Source: BQJU01 sp965229635
Lineage (GTDB): Bacteria > Bacteroidota > Bacteroidia > Chitinophagales > Saprospiraceae
NCBI GenBank assembly: GCA_965229635.1
Contig: OZ245894.1
Coordinates: 4,650,001-4,714,000 of the forward strand
DNA: 64,000 bases
Reading direction: 5' to 3'
Below the pieces are notes generated by a model. It was not told where the DNA came from. It did not search any database and saw only the letters and a program-made list of their open reading frames with translations. This document shows positions 51,910 through 60,148 of this stretch, in pieces (the stretch's first letter is position 1; each line of letters starts with the position of its first letter). The position numbers were made by a program, and so were the translations under genes.

Positions 51910-53061
51910 CTAATCAATAATTTTACGGGGAATGCTCTCTGGCAGGCGCGTTAATAATTCGTAATTGACCTGCTCACTAAATTCCCCGAAGGATGCAACG
52001 GTTATTTCCCGTTCACCCTGTTTTCCTATCAATACTACTTCGTCTCCTTTCTTGACGCCGTCCAGGTCAGTCGCATCGACCAAAATCATGTTCATATTTA
52101 CCATGCCCACTACACTGACTCTCTTGCCGTGGATCAATACGCGCCCCTGATTGCTAAGAGAGCGACTGAATCCGTGGCTGTAGCCAACCGGTATGCTGGC
52201 GATGTTCATTTCATTGTTGGCCAAATAGGAGGTGCCATAACCAACAAATTCACCAGCTTTAACCCGCTTGACGTCCATCACCTTGCTCTTCCAGCTGATG
52301 AGTCTTTTAAGTGGGTCTTCCTTATCTTCCCTTTGGCTCACGTAGTCAATAAAAACCTCCTGGCTGGGAAAAAAACCATATTGCAGTATACCAATTCGAC
52401 TCAAATCCATCCGCGTGGTGGGATACCGCATGGCTGCCGCCGAACAGGCTGTATGCAAGTATTTTGGTCTAAGCCCTTTGGCCTGGACCTGCTTCTGGAT
52501 TCGAGTAAACTGGATTTTCTGTTTCTTCACTCGGTAGTAATTCGCAATGCTCTCTGCGCCAGCGTAGTGGGTACACAATCCACAAAATTTGGCAACATCA
52601 GCATTGTCCTTTAAGGTATCCAATGCGGCATCCAGTTCAGAATTTTCCAGCCCGGTGCGGTTCATGCCGGTCTCCACTTCCAGGTGAATACGGGCCTTCT
52701 TACCCATGTGCCGGGCCGCCTGAATCGCCGAATTGAGCCTATCCTGTTCAAACACAAAAAACTCCAGGTGGTTTTCAATCGCCCACTCCATTTGGGCATT
52801 ATCCAGCATTCCCATAATCATGATGGTGGGATTCAACTGGCTGGCATTTTTTACCCTCAGGGCCTCATCGGCGCTGAATACAGAAAAATGCGTTTGTCCA
52901 CATTGCTCCGCCATCGGCACAAATAACTCAATACCGTGTCCGTAAGCATTACCTTTCACCACCGACGAAATCTTCACTTCATTTCCAAAATGCTCATGCA
53001 AAAACTGGTAGTTGTTTTCCAGTGCTGACTGGCTGATTTCAATCCATGAAGTGTGTAACAT
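51910..53061 (-). CDS. alr: alanine racemase
   Basis: 383 residues. PLP Lys36 in SSVVKGNAYGHG, VETGMNRTGLE, IPVGYSHGFSR and the C-terminal domain with VVGMVNMNMILVDATD; the catalytic Tyr is in FVGYGTSYLAN. Interconverts L- and D-alanine for peptidoglycan. Family length 370-380, intact. Sits directly after the symporter gene (10 nt), suggesting an operon around uptake and racemisation of amino acids. Confidence 0.88.
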   Translation of the reverse strand: MLHTSWIEISQSALENNYQFLHEHFGNEVKISSVVKGNAYGHGIELFVPMAEQCGQTHFSVFSADEALRVKNASQLNPTIMIMGMLDNAQMEWAIENHLEFFVFEQDRLNSAIQAARHMGKKARIHLEVETGMNRTGLENSELDAALDTLKDNADVAKFCGLCTHYAGAESIANYYRVKKQKIQFTRIQKQVQAKGLRPKYLHTACSAAAMRYPTTRMDLSRIGILQYGFFPSQEVFIDYVSQREDKEDPLKRLISWKSKVMDVKRVKAGEFVGYGTSYLANNEMNIASIPVGYSHGFSRSLSNQGRVLIHGKRVSVVGMVNMNMILVDATDLDGVKKGDEVVLIGKQGEREITVASFGEFSEQVNYELLTRLPESIPRKIID

Positions 53062-53070
53062 GTGTCTTGC

Positions 53071-54552
53071 TTAACTCGTGTATGTATTCACGGCAGGCTC
53101 GTTATCTAATGATCCCTCAGCCTGCTTTTCAGTTGTTAACAAACTTAATAAAATAAAGGTTATTGCTGACAGGGTAATCCCTGCTACATTGGGGTCTAAT
53201 CCATAAGGTAACCCCACCTCAGCAATCACCAGACCTATCGTGGTGCCGCCGCCTACGAGCATTGCCCAAAAGGCAGCAGTCGACGTTCCTTTCTTCCAAA
53301 ATAATGCACCTATTACTGGTACAAAGAGCCCTGATACCATAAAGGCATAGGACAATAGCATCAACTCCAGTACATTTTGCATGAATGACGCCAGTGTCAG
53401 CGCAAGTATGCCAATAATCAGTGTTGCAATTTGCGACAACCGCAATTCCTTTGCCTCATTCTTTTTCAAATTGGTAAAACGACCGATGATATCAGTTACG
53501 ACATTTCCCGATGCAGCCATCAAACAACTGTCTGCTGTAGACATGATCGCCGAAAAATAGGCAGATAGCATCAATCCCATCAGGCCAACGGGCAATACCG
53601 TTCGCAGTAGCATGGGAAGTCCCATTTCTGCATCGATGGCCTCCACACTGGCGTACCCGGCGTATTCAAACATGCCCTGTTCGACGGCTACCCGTGAGAA
53701 AAGCCCAAGCAAAACGCCCATAAAGGCCATCACCGGGTATTCAAATAAACCGGCAATGTACCAGGCCCTTTTAGCGGTCTTCTCGTCTCTACAGGCATAG
53801 ATACGCTGGTAGAGGGTCATACCCACAAACCAAATCGGCACAATGGTTACCACCCAATTGAAAAAGGTAGCCCATCCAATATTGCGAAGAGATAGGAAAT
53901 CGGCAGGAAGGGTTTCTCTGATAGCATCGATGCCCCCCACAGCGGTATAGCCAATGGGAATGCCAATGAACACCAGCCCTCCCATCAGTATAATCCATTG
54001 CACCGTGTCGGTATAAATGACGGCTTTCAGTCCACCGATTACTGTATATCCTACGGCGATAACGCCCATGATTAGCAGGGCGGTTTCCAGGTCGAGGTCG
54101 AGAAAAGTAGCGGAGGCTAATTTGGCACCAGCCAATAGCTGAGAACTCGTAAATCCGATATATCCAATGGCGGAAATGATGCCTGCCAGAAGCGCTACGC
54201 GCCCGTTATAAAAGTATTGAAACATTTGTGGGAAGGTAAACCACTTGTGATCGCGGGAAAGTTGGCTGATTCTGGGTATTAGAAAAACGGCACTCAGCCA
54301 GGCACCTATGAGCCCGGTAAAGAGCATCCACGAACCGGAAATGCCCATCAGGAATCCCAGTCCTCCTAAACCAATGGAAAATCCGCCTCCCACATCAGTA
54401 GCTACCACGGAAAGGCCAATATGAGCGCTGCCCATACTTCTCCCCCCCACGTAATAATCTTCAGAGTCTTTATTGCTTCTAAAAAAGTAAACCCCTACTC
54501 CCAGCATCGCCAGAAAGTAAAGGAAAAAGACAAGTAGGTCAATGGTATTCAT
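53071..54552 (-). CDS. sodium:solute symporter (SSS family)
   Basis: 493 residues with about 13 spans. Motifs: SEDYYVGGRSMGSAHIGLSVVATDVGGG (first helix pair), IGYIGFTSSQLLAGAKLAS, AYFSAIMSTADSCLMAASG (sodium-site helix 8) and VPVIGALFWKKGTS. The nearest relatives by eye are proline/pantothenate-type transporters. With the two racemases downstream it probably imports an amino acid. Confidence 0.88.
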   Translation of the reverse strand: MNTIDLLVFFLYFLAMLGVGVYFFRSNKDSEDYYVGGRSMGSAHIGLSVVATDVGGGFSIGLGGLGFLMGISGSWMLFTGLIGAWLSAVFLIPRISQLSRDHKWFTFPQMFQYFYNGRVALLAGIISAIGYIGFTSSQLLAGAKLASATFLDLDLETALLIMGVIAVGYTVIGGLKAVIYTDTVQWIILMGGLVFIGIPIGYTAVGGIDAIRETLPADFLSLRNIGWATFFNWVVTIVPIWFVGMTLYQRIYACRDEKTAKRAWYIAGLFEYPVMAFMGVLLGLFSRVAVEQGMFEYAGYASVEAIDAEMGLPMLLRTVLPVGLMGLMLSAYFSAIMSTADSCLMAASGNVVTDIIGRFTNLKKNEAKELRLSQIATLIIGILALTLASFMQNVLELMLLSYAFMVSGLFVPVIGALFWKKGTSTAAFWAMLVGGGTTIGLVIAEVGLPYGLDPNVAGITLSAITFILLSLLTTEKQAEGSLDNEPAVNTYTS

Positions 54553-54667
54553 AAACTAGATTCTGGCCTCAGTCTAATGGATGATACAGAAATAATTGAC
54601 GCAAAATGTGCAATACTTTCAATGCTTTTTGCTTGAAAAAAGGCTCAATTATTTCGGACTAGTCGCA

Positions 54668-55195
54668 CTAGTGGTTTTGATCAGCTGTGACCGCTGATTT
54701 AGACCGGCCTTCATTTTTATTTGCAGCGCCGGTTTTCTCATTGAATTTTGCTTTGTTAAGGCGCATCTCCAAATACTTGTTTTCAAATCCAAGCTTTTCG
54801 TAGAGGAAGAGTGCCGGATTGTCGGCTTCAACGTGCAATGCTACATTGCCGTGGCAGTTGTTGATGGCCTCTTTCATCATGCGCTTGCCAACTCCTTTGC
54901 CTCTGGTATCTTCGTGTACTGCAATATAGACCAGAATATTCTCGGGAATGTATCCCGACATACCGGTTTTGTTGATCACTACAGTTCCTAAGACCCGGCC
55001 TTTCTCTCGTCCAACCAGCACAAAACCACCGGGGGAAGGAATTTCCTTCATCGCATAATCTATGGCTCTCTTGATATCAGATTTGGCATCTCCATATTGA
55101 TCCAGATGTTCATACAAAAATTGTACGACTTCCTCGCCCTCAATTGAAGTGAGTTTGTTGAATGGAGTGTAGAGTGTTACTTGAAAATTTTCCAT
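54668..55195 (-). CDS. GNAT-family N-acetyltransferase
   Basis: 175 residues. Acetyl-CoA-binding motif A: ILVYIAVHEDTRGKGVGKRMMKEAI (Arg-Gly-Lys-Gly-Val-Gly); motif B: VALHVEADNPALFLYEKLGFENKYLEMRL. The C-terminal 20 residues are disordered. Acceptor unknown; being first in a racemase/symporter block it may acetylate an amino acid or D-amino acid. Confidence 0.85.
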   Translation of the reverse strand: MENFQVTLYTPFNKLTSIEGEEVVQFLYEHLDQYGDAKSDIKRAIDYAMKEIPSPGGFVLVGREKGRVLGTVVINKTGMSGYIPENILVYIAVHEDTRGKGVGKRMMKEAINNCHGNVALHVEADNPALFLYEKLGFENKYLEMRLNKAKFNEKTGAANKNEGRSKSAVTADQNH

Positions 55196-55221
55196 TTTTT
55201 GTTCAGTTTCATTAAATTATG

Positions 55222-55238
55222 TACCTGACGGGCAGGTA
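55222..55238. promoter_or_regulatory. palindrome upstream of the GNAT gene
   Basis: TACCTG-ACGGG-CAGGTA, perfect 6-bp arms, 27 nt before the GNAT start. Operator-like; regulator unknown. Confidence 0.4.
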
Positions 55239-55319
55239 TAATCACCTCGTTGCTTACTTTTCACTAAAAGTGAACAATAAGGAAAAATAATTTTCTACAC
55301 AAACTATTTATATTAAAAT

Positions 55320-55676
55320 TTACCGAAGGTAGACCACCTTCGCGTCGAGATTGTGCTTTTTAACGATATTTTCCGTAAATGTTTTATGTCCTTTTGGGGC
55401 CAACAAAAACAAGCTTCCACCCTTCATAGTGGCCATGGTGCTAAGCAGTTTCCACTTAGAGATCGTACGGTGAATATCGTCCGTTTTGGTCGCAATTTCG
55501 ATGTAGCTCTTGCCACCAGTTTGCAGGCCGGTGATATCCGGCATAAATGACTCTTCATCCCGGTTTCTCGTGAATTGTACGGGATCCTCGTAGTCCTCAG
55601 TTTTCGCCTTTATATTTTGGAATCCTTTGTTTTTTGCCCATTTAATTGCTTTTTCTAAAATTGTCTGATCTTTCAT
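55320..55676 (-). CDS. hypothetical protein, nuclease-like fold suspected
   Basis: 118 residues from MKDQTILEKAIKWAKNKG (55676). Core SFMPDITGLQTGGKSYIEIATKT resembles the D-x(n)-E-x-K/T arrangement of PD-(D/E)XK nucleases with the last Lys replaced (Ile-Glu-Ile-Ala-Thr), then KWKLLSTMATMKGGSLFLLAPKGHK. Found as a stand-alone gene. Nuclease activity is not supported by a complete motif. Confidence 0.55.
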   Translation of the reverse strand: MKDQTILEKAIKWAKNKGFQNIKAKTEDYEDPVQFTRNRDEESFMPDITGLQTGGKSYIEIATKTDDIHRTISKWKLLSTMATMKGGSLFLLAPKGHKTFTENIVKKHNLDAKVVYLR

Positions 55677-55924
55677 AAGTGATGTTTTTGATAAATATAT
55701 TAGGCGCAAAACCACCCGGTATTGTATGAGGCCGAAAACAACGTTCTGACAATAGCATAGCCAATTCTGATCGCAATAGGAAGCTTGGCTTTTATTGGAT
55801 AGATTGGCTGAATAAAATAAAATACATGAAAAAGGATATCGTCAAAAATTTACGCACCTCACTTATAATAACGCAAAAAGAAGACAAATAGTTCTTGATG
55901 AAACTATTTTAAACCAGCCAACCG

Positions 55925-56413
55925 CTAATCTTGTTCGGAAACCTGAATGTTCGGACTAGCCGTGATGATGGGTGCAGCCTCTACATCTTCGATATTCAAA
56001 AACTCAATAATGAGGTCAAAAGCAAGTTGTAACTCACCGAGTTTTTCCGGAGTAAGCTGATTGAGTTTTTGCAGCAATTGTTCGTGCAGAGGTTCGGGTA
56101 CCTGCTTAAGCATATCAGCGCCCTTGGAGGTTAAGACAATCAGGACAATGCGTTTGTCTTCCCTTCTGGGCAACCGGGCCACCAACCCTTTTTTCTCCAG
56201 ACGAGAAATGATACCAGTTACCGTGCTGGCGTTGAGTTGCAAATAGTCTTTGATGCTCTTATGCGGAGCCTGGAAATCGGGTTGTTCGCTCAGATAGATC
56301 AAACACAACAGTTGTGGAATACTGATGCCGTATTCTTTTTCAATGCGCTTACTTTCCAGGTTGACAGAACGGATAATTTTGCGGAGATTGGTTAAAATCT
56401 CGGTGTGTTTCAT
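55925..56413 (-). CDS. MarR-family transcriptional regulator
   Basis: 162 residues from MKHTEILTNLRKIIRSV (56413). Winged helix about 40-105: SIKDYLQLNASTVTGIISRLEKKGLVARLPRREDKRIVLIVLTSKG, cited by its ends, a full MarR wing with DKR. Dimer helices at both ends. Target unknown; stands between an unknown gene and the exonuclease gene. Confidence 0.9.
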   Translation of the reverse strand: MKHTEILTNLRKIIRSVNLESKRIEKEYGISIPQLLCLIYLSEQPDFQAPHKSIKDYLQLNASTVTGIISRLEKKGLVARLPRREDKRIVLIVLTSKGADMLKQVPEPLHEQLLQKLNQLTPEKLGELQLAFDLIIEFLNIEDVEAAPIITASPNIQVSEQD

Positions 56414-56533
56414 TTCCCAAGAATTTAGGCAGCTAAAATAACCATTTTTTATAAAATTTTGTTTCAATAACACTTCAGAGCTTCAACGCTTGATGGTACT
56501 GGAAGGCTAATTTCCTCAAAATTATAAACGGGC

Positions 56534-57232
56534 TTAGGATAACAATTGGCTCAGGGTTTTTACGCCTCGTTTTTCCAACCGTGAAAGAAGCTTCAAAAAC
56601 AACACTCCGGTAATAAAAGCATCGCCGGAAGCTGTGTGGCGCTTCGTTACCGTGACATGAAACTGTTGACATAAGGCGTCAAGAGAATACCGCGAACGGT
56701 CAATGGGATAAACCGGTTGGATGGATTCCAGCCGCTGAGCCAATAGTCCGGTATCAACAACCTTGTTTTTTAGCGTAGCACCGAAGTGACTTTTCATGGC
56801 CTCATTAAGAATGGCCAGATCAAAACCGATGTGGTGTCCTACAATAATGCTGTCACGGCAATAGCCTAAAAATTGTACCAGCATCTCCTTTTCGGGTATG
56901 CCCTTCTTAGATCGGCTGCTCAGGATGCCGTGGATTTTAATGCTTTCTCCCGGGGCATAATCTTCCTGATTTAAATAGAATTCAAACCGATCGGCAATGT
57001 GTATTTCATAATCCCGGATGCCGATGGCGCCAATAGACAGGATGTGATCCTTACGGAAATCCAGCCCGGTGGTTTCGGTGTCCAGGACCACAAATCGTTG
57101 ATCCCTGATCCGTTTGTTTTTATTCATTTTTTGTGCGAAGTGCGCTGCGTAGGCCAGCCATGCGGGATCATTGGAGACTTCCCCTGCTTCCAGGCCAAAC
57201 AACTTGCTGATATGTCTTTTCCAGGTTTGCAT
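56534..57232 (-). CDS. DEDDh 3'-5' exonuclease (DNA polymerase III epsilon-like)
   Basis: 232 residues. Exo I VVLDTETTGLDF (Asp, Glu), Exo II VGHHIGFDLAIL (Asp), Exo III HTASGDAFITG with His and Asp: a complete DEDDh set. Ends LLSRLEKRG. Lies 6 nt after the CNMP-CBS-DUF294 gene; the same pair is a recurrent neighbourhood in bacteria. Confidence 0.9.
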   Translation of the reverse strand: MQTWKRHISKLFGLEAGEVSNDPAWLAYAAHFAQKMNKNKRIRDQRFVVLDTETTGLDFRKDHILSIGAIGIRDYEIHIADRFEFYLNQEDYAPGESIKIHGILSSRSKKGIPEKEMLVQFLGYCRDSIIVGHHIGFDLAILNEAMKSHFGATLKNKVVDTGLLAQRLESIQPVYPIDRSRYSLDALCQQFHVTVTKRHTASGDAFITGVLFLKLLSRLEKRGVKTLSQLLS

Positions 57233-57238
57233 AGGTGA

Positions 57239-59173
57239 TTATAACAAATAACTTAAACGAAAGCGCACCTTGAGTAGTAGTTGCAGTTCACGAATCGGTT
57301 CGAAGGTGTTGCGCAGATTCATACGCTCCATTTTGCTCAATTCAGAAGGCCTGAAATAGCGGCCACTATTTTTGTTTCTCAATCCTTGCATGGCCCGGTA
57401 ACGCACCAGCGTTTCGTAGGCATCGGCGGCTTGCAGGTACAATTCCCGGTTCTTCTCTTCAAGTTCCGCCAGCTTTTGAAACCGATGGAAGGTGTTGTTG
57501 ATGCTGGGCATCTTAGCTTCCAGAATCAGACACCGTGCAGCATCAGCCAGTGGCATCATCGCCCTTGCCTTGATGTCGAAATCGTCTTTGTGTTCCCCAC
57601 TTCTTTCCACCATAAAGTTGCGAAAAAAGGTTAGTGGAGGTGGATTCTGTAGTGCTCCCCTGGCAAGAAATGAGAGAAATAGACTTTGACGCTCGATTTC
57701 TTTAAAAATATGTTCGGAGAGCTGCTCAGCCAATTCCTTTTGTCCGTAAATGGGCCGGTAGTCGAAGAAAATGCTACTGTACATGATGTTTTCCGCCGAA
57801 GGCTGGGTAATCCATTCGCTAAATTGTTTTTTCCATTCATCGATGGACTTACACCACGCGGGGTTGCTGGCCATCATATCTCCCGGACAGTAGGCGAATC
57901 CGGCTTCGTGCAAGATCGTCGTGACCCGGCCCGATAAATCGAGGAAATAGGACTTGACAGCTTCGTAATCTTCTGCGGGCACATTTTCGAAGACCAGCGC
58001 ATTGTCCTGATCGGTGCGTAGCAGTTGCTCCCCCCTACCCTCGCTCCCCAGGCCCAGCCAGCACCAGGTGACATCAGGCTTTTTCTTTCCCTCAGCTTTC
58101 ATCTCTGCAAGTGCCAGTTCTATTGTTCGAGTGATGAGTTCGTCATTGACTTCGGTCATGACTCCGGCAATAAAATCGATCGACACTTCCTGGCGAAGGT
58201 AATCGCCCAGTAAATTCTCCGCCTTTTCGCGAATGAGTCGCAGTTCTTTGCCGCTTCGTCCTCTACTTAATTCACGGATAAATACAGCCGGATTATTGCC
58301 CTGAACTACCAGGAGATCATGTTCAGAAATGACCCCGACAATTTTTGAATTTCTGGTGCCATCTTCAGTGAGGCAGAGGTGATGAATCTTACCGCGGATC
58401 ATAGCGATTTGCACATCGGCAACGGTGAGCTGTGGAGGTACGGTTCGCACTGGGCTCGACATGATGGATGATACCTGGAGGTCGATACCAAAATCGCCGG
58501 TTACGACCCTATTGCGCAAATCACGGTCAGTCAGGATCCCGACCGGATGTTTCTGTTTGTCCACCACGATAATGGAGCCCACTTTTCGTTTGCGCATGAT
58601 CTTGGCGGCCTTCTGGATTTTGGTATTAGGTTTACAGGTCACGGGTTCCTTACTGTAATTAATAGACTTGACCTCTGCCAGGGGTTCGGCCATATTTGCC
58701 ATCGCCTCCGGCGTAATAAAAATCCGGCCCTTTTTCTGAGGGTCCATTCGGTTGCGAACACCGGCAGCAAAGTTTTGTGCCAGGTACCAGGCCACCCGGG
58801 GATTCTTCTCCAGAACTGGGCGTAAACCCTCGGTGCTGATGGCGTAGACCAGGCTTTCTTCAACGGTGCGGGCAGTCAATGCGTAAGGCTGTTCGGCTAG
58901 CAAGGGCCGGATGCCAAATACATCACCTTCATCACATTGGTCTACCAGGATATGTCCATCATCTTCTTCCCGCAAGAGCTGTACGGCTCCTTCCCGTACA
59001 ATATAAATAAAGGGAATAGTGGGCTCATTCTGCGAAAAGATTGTCGTGTCGGTAGGAAAATACTTGATTACAACATTTTCCGAAACTTCCATTAGGAAAT
59101 CTCTCTCCAGCAATGAAAATGGAGGATATTGACTCAGAAAGTCGAAAACTCTCGTGGGAATCACGTTTTCCAT
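57239..59173 (-). CDS. cyclic-nucleotide-binding, CBS and DUF294 nucleotidyltransferase protein
   Basis: 644 residues from MENVIPTRVFDF. Domains in order: CNMP-type cyclic-nucleotide-binding (about 10-140), two CBS domains (about 165-295), a DUF294 nucleotidyltransferase-like domain with GLGSEGRGEQLLRTDQDNAL (GSxGR...DxD, about 370-400) and a DUF294_C helical domain to the end. Predicted cytoplasmic sensor of nucleotides or energy charge. Co-transcribed with the DEDDh exonuclease. Confidence 0.9.
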   Translation of the reverse strand: MENVIPTRVFDFLSQYPPFSLLERDFLMEVSENVVIKYFPTDTTIFSQNEPTIPFIYIVREGAVQLLREEDDGHILVDQCDEGDVFGIRPLLAEQPYALTARTVEESLVYAISTEGLRPVLEKNPRVAWYLAQNFAAGVRNRMDPQKKGRIFITPEAMANMAEPLAEVKSINYSKEPVTCKPNTKIQKAAKIMRKRKVGSIIVVDKQKHPVGILTDRDLRNRVVTGDFGIDLQVSSIMSSPVRTVPPQLTVADVQIAMIRGKIHHLCLTEDGTRNSKIVGVISEHDLLVVQGNNPAVFIRELSRGRSGKELRLIREKAENLLGDYLRQEVSIDFIAGVMTEVNDELITRTIELALAEMKAEGKKKPDVTWCWLGLGSEGRGEQLLRTDQDNALVFENVPAEDYEAVKSYFLDLSGRVTTILHEAGFAYCPGDMMASNPAWCKSIDEWKKQFSEWITQPSAENIMYSSIFFDYRPIYGQKELAEQLSEHIFKEIERQSLFLSFLARGALQNPPPLTFFRNFMVERSGEHKDDFDIKARAMMPLADAARCLILEAKMPSINNTFHRFQKLAELEEKNRELYLQAADAYETLVRYRAMQGLRNKNSGRYFRPSELSKMERMNLRNTFEPIRELQLLLKVRFRLSYLL

Positions 59174-59241
59174 GAAGTTCAATTTAAGGAATGTTAATTT
59201 ACTAAATCCCCATAAATTATACCTGTACGTTTAAAATTATC

Positions 59242-59375
59242 CCTTCTTTGACAAATTTCCCCGATGTAAAATCGGGACAAGCTGTGGTCAAACTAAAATG
59301 TGAAGCGCAAAACGACCATAGGGAGTGTCGATTTGCATTTTCGATTGACTCTAAACACGAGATTTGTCAAAGAAC
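59242..59375. mobile_element. MITE family 2 with 13-bp terminal inverted repeats
   Basis: TTCTTTGACAAAT (59244-59256) and ATTTGTCAAAGAA (59361-59373) are perfect inverted repeats. The same 8 bp, AAATTATC, occur on each side (59234-59241 and 59376-59383), as a target-site duplication. The interior is partly self-complementary and contains hairpin CCCGAT/ATCGGG. No coding capacity. Confidence 0.7.
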
Positions 59376-59460
59376 CAAATTATCATTATAAACCATGATC
59401 TATGTCATCTTTTTTTTGTGGTAAAGGAATTAAGTTTGAAAGGTACCAAAAGGTAAAATT

Positions 59461-59907
59461 ATGGCTCCCACAAACGTTAAGATCAGTCAAATCATGACCG
59501 ACCAGGTGGTGTCCATCAGTCCGACCGACACCATGGATCGCGTCAATAAGATTTTCGAAACACAGAATTTCCATCACCTACCCGTAGTTGACAAAGACGG
59601 AAAAGTGGTGGGTATGCTCAGTAAAACAGATTACTACCGAATGCAACATGGCTTTACCTTATTCAAGTTAAAAAAAGCCGAGGAATACAACAACGCTATT
59701 GCCCGTTCATTACTGGTTAGTGAGGTGATGACCAAGCAGGTCGCCACCCTTGATCTGGAAGATGATATACTGGTTGCGGTAGGTATCTTTAATGAAAATC
59801 TCTTTCATGCAATGCCGGTAGTTGATAAGTACAAGCAGTTGGTCGGCATTGTTTCTATTATGGACTTACTCAATCATGCGTATAAACCTCACTTGATGCT
59901 GGACTAG
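59461..59907 (+). CDS. tandem CBS-domain protein
   Basis: 148 residues consisting of two CBS domains (about 8-60 and 80-140): ISQIMTDQVVSISPTDTMDRVNKIF, FHHLPVVDKDGKVVGMLSKTD and FHAMPVVDKYKQLVGIVSIMDLL. Binds adenine nucleotides in this family. Divergent from the CNMP-CBS-DUF294 gene; no promoter element recognised. Confidence 0.88.
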   Translation: MAPTNVKISQIMTDQVVSISPTDTMDRVNKIFETQNFHHLPVVDKDGKVVGMLSKTDYYRMQHGFTLFKLKKAEEYNNAIARSLLVSEVMTKQVATLDLEDDILVAVGIFNENLFHAMPVVDKYKQLVGIVSIMDLLNHAYKPHLMLD

Positions 59908-59932
59908 CCAGCCAATACTTTTGCGGGAGTTT

Positions 59933-60094
59933 AGAGTTGTTCTACTGAGGTTATTTCGGATGCAAATTGTCCCTTTTCTTCCCACACTGTGCCTTTTTTT
60001 AGTCGTGTAGCTAAGGCTATACTCCTTCAAAAAACCTTCGTGTGGTCGAAAATGGAATAATTTTCTCTCCAAACTACCCCAGGAGAACAACTCT
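59933..60094. mobile_element. MITE family 1, copy B
   Basis: 162 bp bounded by AGAGTTGTTCT (59933-59943) and AGAACAACTCT (60084-60094); the interior matches copy A (50241-50414) in reverse complement. Lies between the convergent CBS and DUF5916 genes. Confidence 0.75.
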
Positions 60095-60098
60095 GTCA

Positions 60099-60143
60099 AA
60101 ACAGGCGTGGGGAAAGGCACAATGCTTTCTCTCACGCCTGTTT
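60099..60143 (-). terminator. terminator of the DUF5916 gene
   Basis: AAACAGGCGTG / CACGCCTGTTT stem (11 bp) with an internal secondary stem GGAAAG/CTTTCT, 6 nt from the stop codon. Confidence 0.75.
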
Positions 60144-60148
60144 GTTTT

